From the NCBI RefSeq assembly GCF_025399195.1, contig NW_026252092.1:248001-312000 (forward strand): DNA of 64,000 nt, given 5' to 3'. The position numbers were made by a program, and so were the translations under genes. Position 1 is the stretch's first letter. Every line of letters starts with the position of its first letter. Below the pieces are notes generated by a model. That model ran no database searches. It was not told where the DNA came from and saw nothing but the letters and a program-made list of their open reading frames with translations. Below, one piece after another: positions 44,969 through 57,800 of the stretch. The stretch comes from Umbelopsis ramanniana AG (lineage: Eukaryota > Mucoromycota > Umbelopsidomycetes > Umbelopsidales > Umbelopsidaceae).

Positions 44969-47900
44969 ATGACGATACCCTCAAACTTCACTAGAACAGC
45001 TTCCGTAGCTGTCCATGGAATGACATGCCAGCATTGTGCAGACTCAGTCACGAAGGGTCTAGCGCAACTAGAAGGCATCGACGTTTCATCGATCCAAGTC
45101 GACCTCGACTCGCGGAAAGCTACATTTAACTACATAGGGACTCAAGTAAATAAGGACTCGATATCAAAAGCAATTGAAGAATTAGGCTATGATGCTGGAA
45201 CTCCACAATTAGACATGCCTACCTTGGCTGCTTCGTCGTCTGATCTGGAACATGCTCGAATTGGAATCTCTGGAATGACATGTTCACATTGCGTCAATAG
45301 CGTCACCCGTGCTCTTTCTGAGCTTGACGGTATTGAAAAGGATTCCATTGTGGTCAATCTAGAAGAAAATAAAGCCGAGTTTGATTACGTACCTGGACAC
45401 CCAAACGAGGATATTATCAGGGATGCCATAGACTCAGCGGGCTACGACATCGATAGTGTAGAAATGCCCATTTCTTCGACAAATCCATCAAGTTCACCAT
45501 CGCACAGGAATCTGTTAAATTTAAGTGTATCCGGCATGACATGCGAACACTGTTCTAACACAATACGAAATGGTATTCAAGGATTGCAAGGCGTCGAGCC
45601 TGAATCCATATCCATTGATGTCTTAACCGGAAAAGTCACAGTATTGGTATCTGGAGAAGGCAATGTCGTGGATGCCATTATGGAGAAAATAGATGATCTA
45701 GGATACGAGGTTACAGATTGGAATAAGAAAGCACTTTCAGAGTCCCAACCCGATATATGCTCTGCTCACATCATCATTCAAGGCATGACATGTAGCCATT
45801 GCACAACCACAGTTCAAAATGCCCTTTCGACCCATCCTGGTGTAATCCGTGAATCCGTATTAGTAAACTTGGATCAGGGAGAGGCAACTCTTCTCTACAA
45901 TGGTACGGAGACGTCTTTGGAGGCTATGCGAGAAGTGATCGAAGATGCAGGTTACGACGTCGAAAATGTCATTAGTACGCCGGCCACTGGAAGCTCCACC
46001 TTGGACAACGAAAGTATGACCGATGTTAAACTTAGGAAGGCAGTGTTTCGAGTTCTTGGAATGACATGCGACAGTTGTTCCTCAGCCGTCTCAGAATTAC
46101 TGAAGAACTTACCCGGAGCTGTCCCAGATTCGGTGTGTGTTGGACTCCACACTGAAATGGGAATGGTGGTCTTTGAAGGCGATGCCATTACACCGAAATT
46201 GATTACAGAAAGGCTCGATGATGCAGGATATGAAGCAAATAATATTCAGATTATCCATAATCTCCTTCCGCCCAAAGTAATGGATGAACCGAAGGAGGAT
46301 GACCAAGATGACAGCAGCAGCTTTGTCAGCCTTAATAAGGTTGTTTCTCACATCTCTGAAGCATCACTGGCCGGAATATCTATTTCTTCTGCACGCAATG
46401 ATTCTGTTCAAGTAGTTTCCATGCAAGTTTCTGGTATGACTTGTGCTAGTTGCGTTGGCACCATCGAAAAGAATATCAAGACCTGGGATGGTGTAATGCC
46501 TGACTCAGTTACAGTCAATCTTTTAACTAATAATGCTGCCTTCAAGATGGAAAATAGCAGCCTATCCTCCAAGGAGATTGCAAAGAAGATCAAGAAATTA
46601 GGATACAAGGCGAGCGATATCCATATGGCTAGCAAAGGTGCAACAGTTGCAACTTCTAGTGCCAAGTTCCAAGTTCAAATGATGGTGACTGGGATGTATT
46701 GCAACATGTGTGAAACGAAGGTCTCGTCAGCTTTGAAGGAACTTCCTGGTATAATCTCAAATTCTATTTCGGTATCATTTGAAACGGGTAAAGTGAAGTT
46801 TCAGCTCGACAGAAACGTTACGACTCAGCGGCAGATACAACGAATTATTCAGAAACTTGGATTCTCGGCTGAAAGTATCGATATAACCAAGATGGAGAGG
46901 TCTGAAGACGAAATGAACGAATCTGAACGTGTCGATAAAAACCTGGTCATCACTCGACTCATTGTCACGGGCATGACTTGCAGCTCCTGTGTCTCTAACA
47001 TTGAGAAGACCTTGTTACGGCATGATGGAATAAACAAGGCTCAAGTCAATTTGTTAGCCAAGTCTGCATTTATTTCGCACAACCCCAGCAAAATAGGATC
47101 TCGCGATCTGGTTAACATAATAGAGCAAATTGGATATAAGGCCGAATTGGCGCCGGACGAAGATCAATCTAATCAGAGAGATGCAATGAAAGCTCGGATG
47201 AAAGAAGAAGAGCGAATACTGAGAAATCGATTTCTATGGTCTCTTCTGTTTGCTATTCCAGTTTTGCTCATTTCCATGGTCTTTATGATGGCTCTTCCAT
47301 CTACCAACCCTGTTCGCCAGCATCTTTCCAAGGACGTTGTGCCAAACTTAACCATTGCCAATTTGGTTTTGTTCATCTTATGTACACCAGTTCAATTCAT
47401 ATTGGGCAGCTCTTTCTATATTAAGGCGTATCAATCTCTCAGGTATGCCCACACTGCCAATATGGAAACTCTGGTCGCACTAGGAACTTCTGTGGCATAT
47501 TTTGCTTCCGTCGGTACCGTGGCGGCTGCTATGGCAAAGCCCAACACTATGGCCGAGCCCATGAATTACTTTGAAACCAGCGTATTCCTCATTACTTTTA
47601 TTCACCTTGGAAAATGGCTAGAAGCACTTGCCAAAGGGAAAACGGCAGAGACTATCACAAAGCTTATGGACTTACAGCCGGAAAAAGCCATTTTGGTTAC
47701 TGTTTCTCATGAAGAAAAAGAGACAGATCCCGGACAACGAGAGATTTTAGAAGAGTCAGAGATCGATACCAAAGACATCCAAGGTAAGTAAAATGTTTCT
47801 TCGTCCTTTTTGTTGTTTTTACGAAGATAGCCTATAATCTAATTTATGAATTTTTTATTTTACCAGTGGGGGATATCTTAAAGGTACGAGCAGGAGACCG

Positions 47901-50051
47901 CATTCCATGTGATGGTAAGTACGCATTTCTGGCTATTTGATGAAAGTGGCCCAAGCACATAACGCTGAAATCGCTCGCTTTTAGGAAAAATCTGGAGAGG
48001 CACAAGTACTCTTGACGAATCTATGATTACTGGAGAGTCAATTCCTGTCACCAAAGCTGTGTCAGGCGATGTTATTACTGCAACGATTAATATGACCTCT
48101 GAAATTTATGTCAGAGCCGTTCGCGTGGGTTCCAACACTACTCTATCTAGGATCATTCAGCTAGTCCAGGATGCTCAAGCGTCCCCAAAAGCCCCCATTG
48201 AAGTCATGGCAGACAAAATATCGAGCATCTTTGTTCCCATCGTTATTCTATTGGCTATCTTTACTTTTATCATCTGGGAGGTGCTTGGAATTTATGAAGT
48301 ATATCCGGCAACCTGGGTCACGATGGGTGAAACCAAGGAAATCTTCAGTTTGATGTTTGCAGTATCGGTATTGGTCATTGCGTGTCCTTGTGGTCTTGGT
48401 CTGGCTAGTCCAACAGGTAAGTTGTTTTTCAACACACGTCGCAAGAAAGTGAAAATGGAGTTCTAATATATGCATTCTAGCGGTCATGGTAGGCACAGGT
48501 GTAGCTGCACGACATGGCGTACTTGTGAAAGGTGGTGGATATGCACTCGAAATGGCCAATCGAATTTCAGCCATTGCATTTGACAAGACCGGCACGTTGA
48601 CCACGGGAAAACCAAGCGTTCGAGACAGCTGGATCCTGCCAGATCAGAATGGAAACACAAACGAAGCGCAAACCTTGCTGTCGTGGAAAATTTTTGGCCG
48701 TGTCGCAGGAGCTAGTAATCATCCATTGTCCAATGCTATCAAGCAAAAGGCCCAAGCAATACTTGGTGGATCCAACGGGGAAGCTGCTGGCTCTGCTACA
48801 CCTCTCGACGGTGATAATAAGCCAGCTTCAGAAACAGAGACTCAGGAGAAGAGCTCAAAAGATTTATTTCAAGGCGTTGATCTTATGCAAAGCAAGGAAA
48901 CACCTGGTCGTGGCATTACTGCTACCATCATAGTACGTCAAGACAATGAAAAGCTATCATCGATCACCGGCGCATCAAGCAACGTCTACAACGTATTCCT
49001 TGGCAATGAAGAATGGATGAAGGAAAACCTTGCCAAGCACAACAGCAAGGCATCGTCTATCTCACGACGTCAAGAACTTGAAAAATGGCAAGGCGAAGGA
49101 ATGTCAATCGTCATGTTTGCCATTAGTCCTGTACAGGCCGCTGAAAATCCGCCATCCTATGTTAATTTGGCTGAAGGCTGTCAAAATGAGTGTGGTTGTG
49201 TGATTTGCAACTGCGCTACCCAAGGAAGCTGTGAAACCTCTCGTACAATTGTGTTAGCGCAAATTGCTATTGCCGACCAGCCAAGACCCGAAGCAAAATC
49301 AGTCATTTCCAGTCTTCGTGCTAGTGGTATTGAAGTATGGATGATTACTGGTGACAATCCCATCACCGGGAAAGCCGTGGCTAGACAAATCGGCATCGAT
49401 GAAGGTTGTGTGCTCGCCGGTGTGAAACCTGAGCAAAAGGCAGACAAGATTAAAAACTTGCAAAGAAAGACTATGGCAGTGAATCGACAGAAGACTCGTC
49501 TCGGTCAATCTAAGCCTGCAAGAGGTGTCATCGCCATGATTGGCGGTAAGTATCATTTGTCATGATAAATGAATCTCTACTGTATTCGAAACCTAAACCA
49601 TCTATTTTGCTTTCTTTACCGTAGACGGTATAAATGATTCTCCAGCACTGGCTCAAGCGGATGTAGGGTAAGTTGACACGTTATGTAGGGCACCAAAGTG
49701 AAATGCCAATACCTAAGGCGTATCTCTTTATTTTTTAGTATTTCTGTGGGTTCAGCAACGGACATTGCCATCGAAGCAGCAAGCATTGTTCTTATAAGGA
49801 ACAACCTCTCGGACCTCCTTACTATGTATGATCTGTCTCGTACCGTAGTACGAAGAATTCGGATAAACTTCTTATGGGCATTCCTGTATAATATTATCGC
49901 TATTCCCATTGCTGCTGGAGTTATCTTTCCAGCCTCCGGCCAAGGTTTGCCACCGTATCTTGCAGGCTTGGCTATGGTCATCTCCAGCGTCAGCGTTGTA
50001 TGTTCCAGCTTGATGCTACGATTATATAGAGCTCCGGTTTCTTCTCAATAA
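44969..50051 (+). CDS. CCC2: Copper-transporting P1B-type ATPase with eight HMA domains
   Basis: Six exons (44969-47783, 47867-47914, 47985-48416, 48481-49545, 49625-49667, 49739-50051) give 1571 residues, well above yeast Ccc2 (about 1000). Eight N-terminal heavy-metal-associated domains have metal loops at residues 17, 102, 189, 272, 364, 489, 575 and 668; all are GMTCxxC except the seventh, GMYCNMC. The pump core follows: TGES phosphatase loop, CPC in the membrane (Cys1088-Pro-Cys1090), DKTGTLT (Asp1133), SNHPL in the ATP-binding domain, and GDGINDSPALAQADVG. A cysteine-rich insert (C1332-C1349) lies in the cytosolic domain. It would load copper into the Golgi lumen for multicopper oxidases or export it. 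Confidence 0.95.
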
Positions 50052-50511
50052 CCAATAGATATATGTAAATCATCCTTTTTTGTACCTTGTAATACCATTC
50101 AAATCCTCCCCCCACTCACTCCATTATATATGTTTTTATAACAAATCTACCTTGCAATGATTGAAAATTTCACATCCTTTATTCCTCTAGAATCACCATT
50201 CATCATAGTCATGCTGAAATGAAATGAAAAAACAGAGGATTTTATTACAATGAACATGTCGAAAAAGGAGTATACTGAATAGAAGAATATTGTACATTGG
50301 CAAGTACAAACACAAGGTTGACCAAGCAACGAAACTAAATGGCAGGCAGGTTTTTGAAAAAAGAAAAGAAAGGAGAAAGAAAGGTACACGTGGTAAAAGC
50401 TACTACACTACTGCAATAGTGGCTCATCTATGATGTTATGTTATAACGAAGGGGGTGGGATAATTGTAAACTGGGACATTGGCCAGCAATGGAAAGTAGG
50501 CGCACAGGGCT
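50052..50511. other. Convergent 3' regions (ATPase and Zn2Cys6 gene)
   Basis: 460 bp between convergent stop codons. No gene-like feature. Confidence 0.4.
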
Positions 50512-53022
50512 TCAAGAATCAGTTCCATAGGGTTTGTTCAAGATGTGGAAGTCGATATCGGCATTATTCCACAGGCTGTCATATATAGGTATCCAGTAAA
50601 TTTGATCATCGTCGTCATCTTCAATATTGAATTTTTTGAAGAAGTCTTTGATGTCGATATAAATATGAGACTTTGGGAATAAGTTTTGCATAGGGGTTTT
50701 CACGTAATGTCTGAGCATGAGCTTGACGGACTGAATTGATTTCGAAGCTCGATCACGGGAAACCCAAGGGCAAACAATTAAATACTAGAATGGAAGTGAT
50801 TAGCAACCATACTGGTAGTAGATCATATTCCCCAGCAGTCGTTTCTTACCTTATGTATAGTTATAGAACCCAAGAAATGGAAAAGACAAGGGCGGAAAAC
50901 ACAGTCAAAATTCAGGCCGCAGGCGCTGAACCAGGCATCAAACAGGGCGGTCAAGATGTCAGCCGCTTCAGAGCATATACGCAACGCTAAATTATGAAGT
51001 TCTGACAGCGGCTCTGTGCGAGCTGCAGAAGGCAGATGCCGTTGATACAACGATAGCCAATTCATACAGTAGTCGGCCATGGATAAACAGAGAGTTCGCC
51101 TTCGCCACATATCTTGCATGATGGCAATATTTTGCAATTGTTGAATAGCAAGGGTCGAGTGATGCGTATGATAGTATGACCGAAGTTCTTGATCCTGTTC
51201 AAATAAAAAGTCGAGTTCATCTTCTTCATCGAAATCCGCGGATCTGTCTTTCATACGTTTGGCTAGAATTCGATTGAGCCGTCTAGATTGAAGAACCAGT
51301 TGCATGTACTTAATTTGCAACCGCTCCTCATGGTCGTAGTCGGTGAGAATGTCTGGATACTCGGCGGTGACATCTTCTGGGTCAATGACAGCAGGCGAGC
51401 TGTATAGTTGAGGAACGGTAGTGTCAAACCACCATAATGACCAAAACATCCTTTTAGCAAACTCTTTTTCGTGAGGATCCGTGTAGCGGTCGTAGCCATG
51501 GCGTTTATGTAAATCAAGATTGAAGCATAGGCTAATGGTAATGCCCATGGTGAGATAAGCTGACTGCATATTGCCTCGATCATAGTCTCTGGCCACGCTC
51601 ATCAAAAGGTGGAATAGCTGATTCAAGTCGCAGGGATCATCACATGATATTTGTGCATTCTTGTGGTATTCTTTGCCGCACTCTCGATGATAGTGGACGC
51701 TATGGCCAAGTGGTGACCATGAGTGCCAGAAACAATAATGGGGTATCATGTAGCTCAATATGGATATCAGCCTGTCCCTCTTGATGCGACTATGTGGAGC
51801 ATTTTTCATTTCCTTTATGGGGGAAAGAATAATGGGAAATGGTAAGCCACAACCACACCAATGCCCAATATAATGCGGAATATGCTTGGGAGTGATGACC
51901 ATGATATGTTTGTCTGTCGAGAGTTGCTGAAATGGAGGGGTACTGCTCATATCCGGATGCCAAGCTCCAGGCCTCGTGATCATAGAAAGTCTTTCGAACA
52001 GCGATAAATGGTATATGCCCTGTGGCAAACGACGTTGAAGCTGCGTGCGGCGATCGGCCGAACTTTGTAATCCGAAGGGATCTGGAACCGGCATGGTCAT
52101 GGCATTTCCTTTGTCATGTAGTATATCCAGGGTCCTGGTTATGAGTGTTCGCAATTGTTCGGTATTACCGATGTTGGTCTCGAAACGAACGACACCATTG
52201 CCAATTGGATAGATCTCCCATCCAGTAGCTTCCAGGAGTTGAACTAACAAGTCTTCATGAGAATCTTGATGCAATTGTATTTGGGTTTCTTTGTTCGTAA
52301 TAAGGGTTTTTATATCTTCTTCCGACGAGAAGCTTAGTCGTCGTTGTCGTTTGAAGAGAGCATTGGGGACAATGGGTGACATAGAGCTTTTAGGTGTTGA
52401 TGTGGTACTCTCAGGTGTATTTGGACTAGGGTATGCCAACAGGCTCGGCGAAAGAGGCGATGGAGAGGCAGAACTTCGATAAACTGCACGAGTTGATGGT
52501 GTTACAGGCCGCCGAGATGGAATGGTGTATACTATTCGATTTTCATGCGTTGGGCTATCTTCAGAGCTGGAAGGTTGAGAAGATTTTTTCCTCGCCCGAT
52601 TTGTGTCAGGATAGGTACAGGTTCGTTTACCACGGCACCGATTACAGACAGGGTGAGACCTGTCGCAACGTACTCTACGCTTTCGGCATCTATATGCAGT
52701 ACATGATCGATGGTGAGAAAAGCCATCGAAAATACATAATATAAAAAGTCCCTTACGTGTTGCATGAGAAGCCTGGACGTCGCTGCCTTGGTCGTGAATG
52801 AAATGCTGGATTTGAGGGATCTCCTACTCCCAAAGCTTGTTGGAACGATTGTGGTGTGATGGAATGGAATTGCGTAGACGAAGATTGACCACCATTGCTT
52901 TTGTCAGAAGAGCTAGTGTGAATGCCCAATGTGAATTGACTTTGTTTAGGAGTTTTTATCGCCGGAGGGAGTGCTTTATGTGACCGAGGCGATAAAGTCT
53001 TATTTCGATGGTCACTGCTCAT
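50512..53022 (-). CDS. Zn2Cys6 fungal transcription factor with fungal_trans domain
   Basis: Three exons (52757-53022, 50850-52689, 50512-50784) give 792 residues. The Zn2Cys6 cluster runs Cys87-x2-Cys90-x6-Cys97-x6-Cys104-x2-Cys107-x5-Cys113 (CNTCRKRRVRCDRSHPVCN) and is created only by the exon 1-2 join, which restores the classical first C-x2-C. A Ser/Pro linker and a middle homology region follow (about 250-560, with SAYLTMGITISLCFNLDLHK and RMFWSLWWFDTTVPQLYSSP). A C-terminal exon ends in acidic FNIEDDDDDQ and may be an activation segment. Such factors are nuclear and DNA-binding. The target pathway is unknown; it is convergent with the copper pump, not divergent. Confidence 0.88.
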
Positions 53023-54002
53023 AAATAGGGAATTGAGAAAGTTGATTTCAACCAGAAGAGAGAGAAGAAGGGTCCTTTTGCAGTAAAAATAATAACAAGA
53101 GAGGGCGAGAGAAGTTGCGTTGAAATTCCAGGCCAATGGAAGCGCTGCTTGTCTTCGTGACACAGATCAACTCTTTTAGCACCCCAGCTTGACTGACCAA
53201 CCCACTTGTCGAGCCGGATGTCCGACGGCTGAATTACGTAAACATCACTATATTAAATGTTATTAAAGGCAATAGACCATCTCATCCATGAAATGAAGTT
53301 GAGTCAAGACATAGCGATTTTTTTGATCCTGGAAATCCGAGAACTTTGGTGGGTCTTGAGTTGGGTGATTTTCCCGTTGGAACTCCGACAGAGGCATGGT
53401 TGAGCATTTCAATCGGTCGCCAGCTGGCAAAATGGTGAGGTCTGGGTCCAGTCTGCTAAACTACAGCCAATATCTTCAACGCTATGCTATTGGTCTTAAT
53501 ATCATATTCAATAAATGCGTGCTTGTGAACATACTACAACGCATAGCCTCTGAATCGGATGTGTCCGTGCGCAAGGAATCAGACCATCTTGTACTTTATT
53601 AGCTAATAGACCTTACAGTCGCTTCCCGCTTTCCTTCCTCTGCAGCGTACAGCGCATTTTTATCTACATCGTGAACTCATACTATTTATTATGATTCCAC
53701 GCTGCTGCATTCCCATCCAGTTGATGTCGCATGCCACAGAGAGTTGATAATGCACCAGTAACCCTCAATGTAGGTTGGTGGCGACGTTACGTTACCCATG
53801 GGCCATTTGCCTGTTTCTGCACAGATTGCACTGGCTAGTTGAGCTGACTAATCATATGTTTCCACCATGGACTGGTTCTTAGAGCCCAATTTTATTTCAT
53901 TGGAGCGTTGAATACCACTCCATTCTATATTACAGTTGTTTTATGTCTCCAACAGAAAATGACGGGGTCACTTCCTGTTCCATCACGCTGTAGTTCAACA
54001 AG
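53023..54002. other. Intergenic, Zn2Cys6 factor promoter to VPS71 3' end
   Basis: 980 bp. It holds the upstream region of the Zn2Cys6 gene, longer than most gaps here, as expected for a regulated transcription factor. A 68-codon frame at 53396-53602 is not convincing. No RNA gene or repeat seen. Confidence 0.4.
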
Positions 54003-54687
54003 TCATATGGTCCACTTCATGCATCTGTTTAGGCAAGTGGTTAGTATCACAAAGCCAAAGCAAGGTAGTCGCTCGTAATATTTTTTTCCTTTTCTTTAGT
54101 CAACTAACCTCGTTTCTTCGTGTGTTCTCAAGCATTTGACTGAACAATATTTCATTCCACATTTACTACATCTATAGGAGCTCTGGAAGCTACATACAGA
54201 GCAAAATTGTCGAGGTGGGTATTGTGACGGAGTTGCATTGCACGTCAAATAAGTTGGTATGTCGGGTGGGAGTAGGTCTAGCCTCTATAGACGAGTGCAT
54301 TGTGAGTAAAATCAGCAAACTCTATTCTGTCTGGATACCGACGATACATTACTGCTTCTATGATCAAGGCGCCTAAATTTTGCCTAGTGGAGAATGGGTT
54401 GGCTCGCGATATTTTCTGACGTTTTCGCCCTAAATTTTCCGGGTTAAATAGGTGTTAAAAAAGACATAAGTAAAGACATGCAGTTGACATCGCGTTATCA
54501 CGAGCGAACCTGAGTTATCGTCTTCAATATGTGCTAAAGCTACGCTGACAAGTCCTTCAACATCGTCCAGCGGTTGATGATTGTCTCGCTCTAATGATTC
54601 TAAATGGCGTCGCAGATGCTTCTGTTGTGCTTCTATGTCGTATACATTTTTGTGCGCTCTTGCTCTCTCTGGTTGCTTTTTGGACAT
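54003..54687 (-). CDS. VPS71: SWR1-complex zinc-finger subunit Vps71/ZNHIT1
   Basis: Four exons (54510-54687, 54353-54429, 54109-54284, 54003-54024) give 150 residues. The N-terminal helix (HLRRHLESLERDNHQPLDD) and the basic GRKRQKISRANPFSTRQNLGALIIE segment match ZNHIT1. The C-terminus is a complete HIT zinc finger: FCSVCSFQSSYRCSKCGMKYCSVKCLRTHEETRCMKW. Vps71/Swc6 binds Arp6 inside SWR1, which deposits histone H2A.Z. The last exon encodes only seven residues, including the final Cys, and is easily missed. The gene is divergent from FANCM. Confidence 0.9.
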
Positions 54688-54844
54688 TGGGCAGAGATCG
54701 GCTGCAAAAAGCGTCTTATTCGTTGTCGCCTCTGTCGTGACTTTTTTTATTTCGATCGCGATTTTTGCACCCAGAAAAAAAGAACGGAATTCTCGCGGTG
54801 AAAAGATACCACCTGCACGCGTCCTGCTTGGAATCACGACATGA
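54688..54844. promoter_or_regulatory. Bidirectional promoter VPS71/FANCM
   Basis: 157 bp separates the divergent start codons of a chromatin-remodelling subunit and a DNA-repair helicase. No named factor site was recognised. Confidence 0.5.
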
Positions 54845-57800
54845 ATGACGGGATCAACTTCTGACGACGAGTTTGACTCAACCATTGATGAGGCCGCCTT
54901 GTTGGCGGCGGCAGCAGAAGCAGAAGACGCTATGTTTGCTGATTTTGACGAAAGTTTGCTCCTGAAAGCTGTGGAGTTGACGGAGACTATGCCACCGCAG
55001 CAACACTTTAGCAATCAACCATCACCGAGATCTACATCCGGTTCCCAACGACAACATCAAAGTAGAATGGATAACTTTTTCTCTCAATCAGGCTCCAGCA
55101 GCGGGAGCGTTGCGGTCGCCCGTCCAAATCCTCCTTCCAACTCACCGGTTAATCGACAGAGTGGCTCTGGCTTCTCTTTCAATACTGTAACGAATGCACC
55201 GGCTCCGCAGGCTCCTCCAGCTCCACCACCAGAAGATGCACAATGTGCCCATTTTTTTGATGCCGAAGCTTGCACTACGTGGGTGTATCCCATCAACTAC
55301 CCCATCCGAAATTATCAATTCAACATCGTACAGCGTGCCCTATTCAACAATACCTTGGTTGCTATGCCAACTGGATTGGGAAAGACATTCATTGCCGCTG
55401 TGGTTATGTACAACTATTTCCGCTGGTTCCCTACTGCGAAAATCGTTTTTATGGCCCCCACCAAGCCTTTGGTTAATCAGCAAATCGAAGCCTGCTTCAA
55501 AATTTGTGGTGTCCCTCAGGATCAGACAGCTGAATTAACCGGTGCAATGCCTGCAGCAAAACGAAAAACTCTATGGAATTCGAAAAGATTATTCTTTATT
55601 ACGCCACAGATTTTGCAAAACGACCTCAACGAAAATATCTTCCCAGTTGAAAAACTAGCTTGCTTAGTGGTTGATGAAGCTCACAAAGCCACTGGAGGAT
55701 ATGCCTATGCTGTTGCTGTGCGTAAGATCAAGAATCGCCACAAAGATTTTCGGGTATTGGCATTGACGGCCACCCCGGGAACGAGCCTGCAAGCCGTGCA
55801 AAAGATTGTAGATAACCTGCTTATCAGCAACATCCAAATACGCACCGAGGATTCCTTAGATATACAAGAATTTAGCCACGGAAAATCTATTCAAACCGTT
55901 GTGGTCAGTCTTTCATACATGCAAGGGGGCTTTGGCATGCTTCCAAAAGCTGTAGCAACGTTTCGAGAGGCTGTTTTCTTACCAGTTTTGAAATCGTTAC
56001 ACCAATTCAAAGCGATCCATGACATTGATCCTGATCGAAATACACCTTATATGCTCATGCAAGCTCGTGGCATATGGCAAACAAACTCGAAGAATTTTAA
56101 CAAGGCCATACAAAATATCGTTTTCAGTAGTTTTCTTGCCGCAGATGTGTTAAGTCGAGCGCATGATTTACTATGTCAGCATGGAACCGGTCCATTTGTT
56201 CGAAGCATGAAGTCAACCATCACAGATATTCAAACAGACTTGGATTCAGGAAAACACGTCGCCAAGTCAAAGATATCCATTGCTCGAAATCCAGAACTAA
56301 AGAAACTATTGCGTGATTTGGAAAGAATGCACGAGCAGCCCGACTACATTGGTCATCCCAAGATGGATAAGCTTCTTGCCGCTGTCTTGCAACACCTTAC
56401 CCAATCTGATCAGAACAGACCCAATGAGGATGTCAATGATCAAGTAGAAGATACTCGTATCATGATATTCTCTTCACTACGTGAATCTGTCAACGAAATT
56501 GTCACGTTTTTGTCAAAGCATGAACCAATTGTTAGATGCACCAATTTTGTTGGGCAGGCCGAGTCCAAAGGATCAAAGGGCTTGAACCAAAAAGAGCAGC
56601 AAGAGGTAAGGCCGCCTCAATTCTATGTTGGTCAATTGCGCATCTTGTCCGTAAAGAAAGACTGACCTATTTCACACTCTATGGTAGGTTATCAGCAAAT
56701 TTAAGCGGGGATTATTTAACGTACTCGTTTCGACTTCAATCGGAGAAGAGGGTCTAGATATTGGAGAAGTTGATTTAATCATTTGCTATGATTCGCAAAG
56801 TTCTCCCATTCGAATGGTATGTGTAAGGCACAATCTTTAAATACCTTTAGACTATTGCTATAACGTGCACCATTTCAGATCCAGCGACTAGGAAGAACTG
56901 GCCGAAAAAGAAAAGGACGTTGCGTCTTACTACTGACAGAATTGGAAGAACGTAAATATAAGCAAGCAAAGGATAACTACAAGCGAGTACAGGACATGAT
57001 AGCGCGACGAGATGCCATCAACTACTACCCCTTTAATCCCGTCATTCTTCCAAATGGAATTAAACCTGTTCCTGCCAAAACGGTTCTCAGCATTGGCGAA
57101 TACAAGAAACCAGAAATTGGAAAGCGAAAGCGGAATCAAACAGTTGATGAATTCCGGAGTGATGGTACTTTAGGAGATTCCCAAGAGGATGAATTTAGAC
57201 GACGATACCTTCAACCACTTAAAAACAACAATCAAACCGATACAAGCATTCTGGCAGAATGGATGCATCCAAGAAAACGGTTGACAGAAAACAAATATAC
57301 CCCGCTACAAACAATATTGAGCAACACCAAGATCTCGCATTCATTCAGAACCGTTCAGTTTGTGTCCTTGGTTTCAAAAATGGAGCGTCGTATATTAAAT
57401 GGACTTCGTGGTCATTCACAAGATAAAAATGACGACGATGACTTTGATATGACTTCCAGCCTTGCTACAACCAGCAAATTACTGATTCCAAAGAGACGAA
57501 AGAACGTAAAATCATTAGATGATTCTAGTGCTGAGATTATTCCAACACCGGCTGCTCAGGAAACGGAACCTGACCCTTCCTTTATGAATGATTCTCCTCG
57601 ACGAGAAGAAATTAATGAGGATGAAATGGAGTTGGCAGATGATATATTACAAGATGTCATCATGGCTACTGAGCTTTCTCCTGACCGAAATCTTCAGCGA
57701 CCTTTGCTCATAGGTGATAAACCCAATGCTGATGTTGCAGAAGGTAGTCAGGATGGTGCTCACGATAAGCCTTCGTTCGTTTTCATTTCATCGGATGACA

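Noticed and set aside
54430-55014. A single 194-codon minus-strand gene opposite FANCM
   Set aside because: Only its 3' half is real: it is exon 1 of VPS71. The part opposite the FANCM start is a shadow of that gene.
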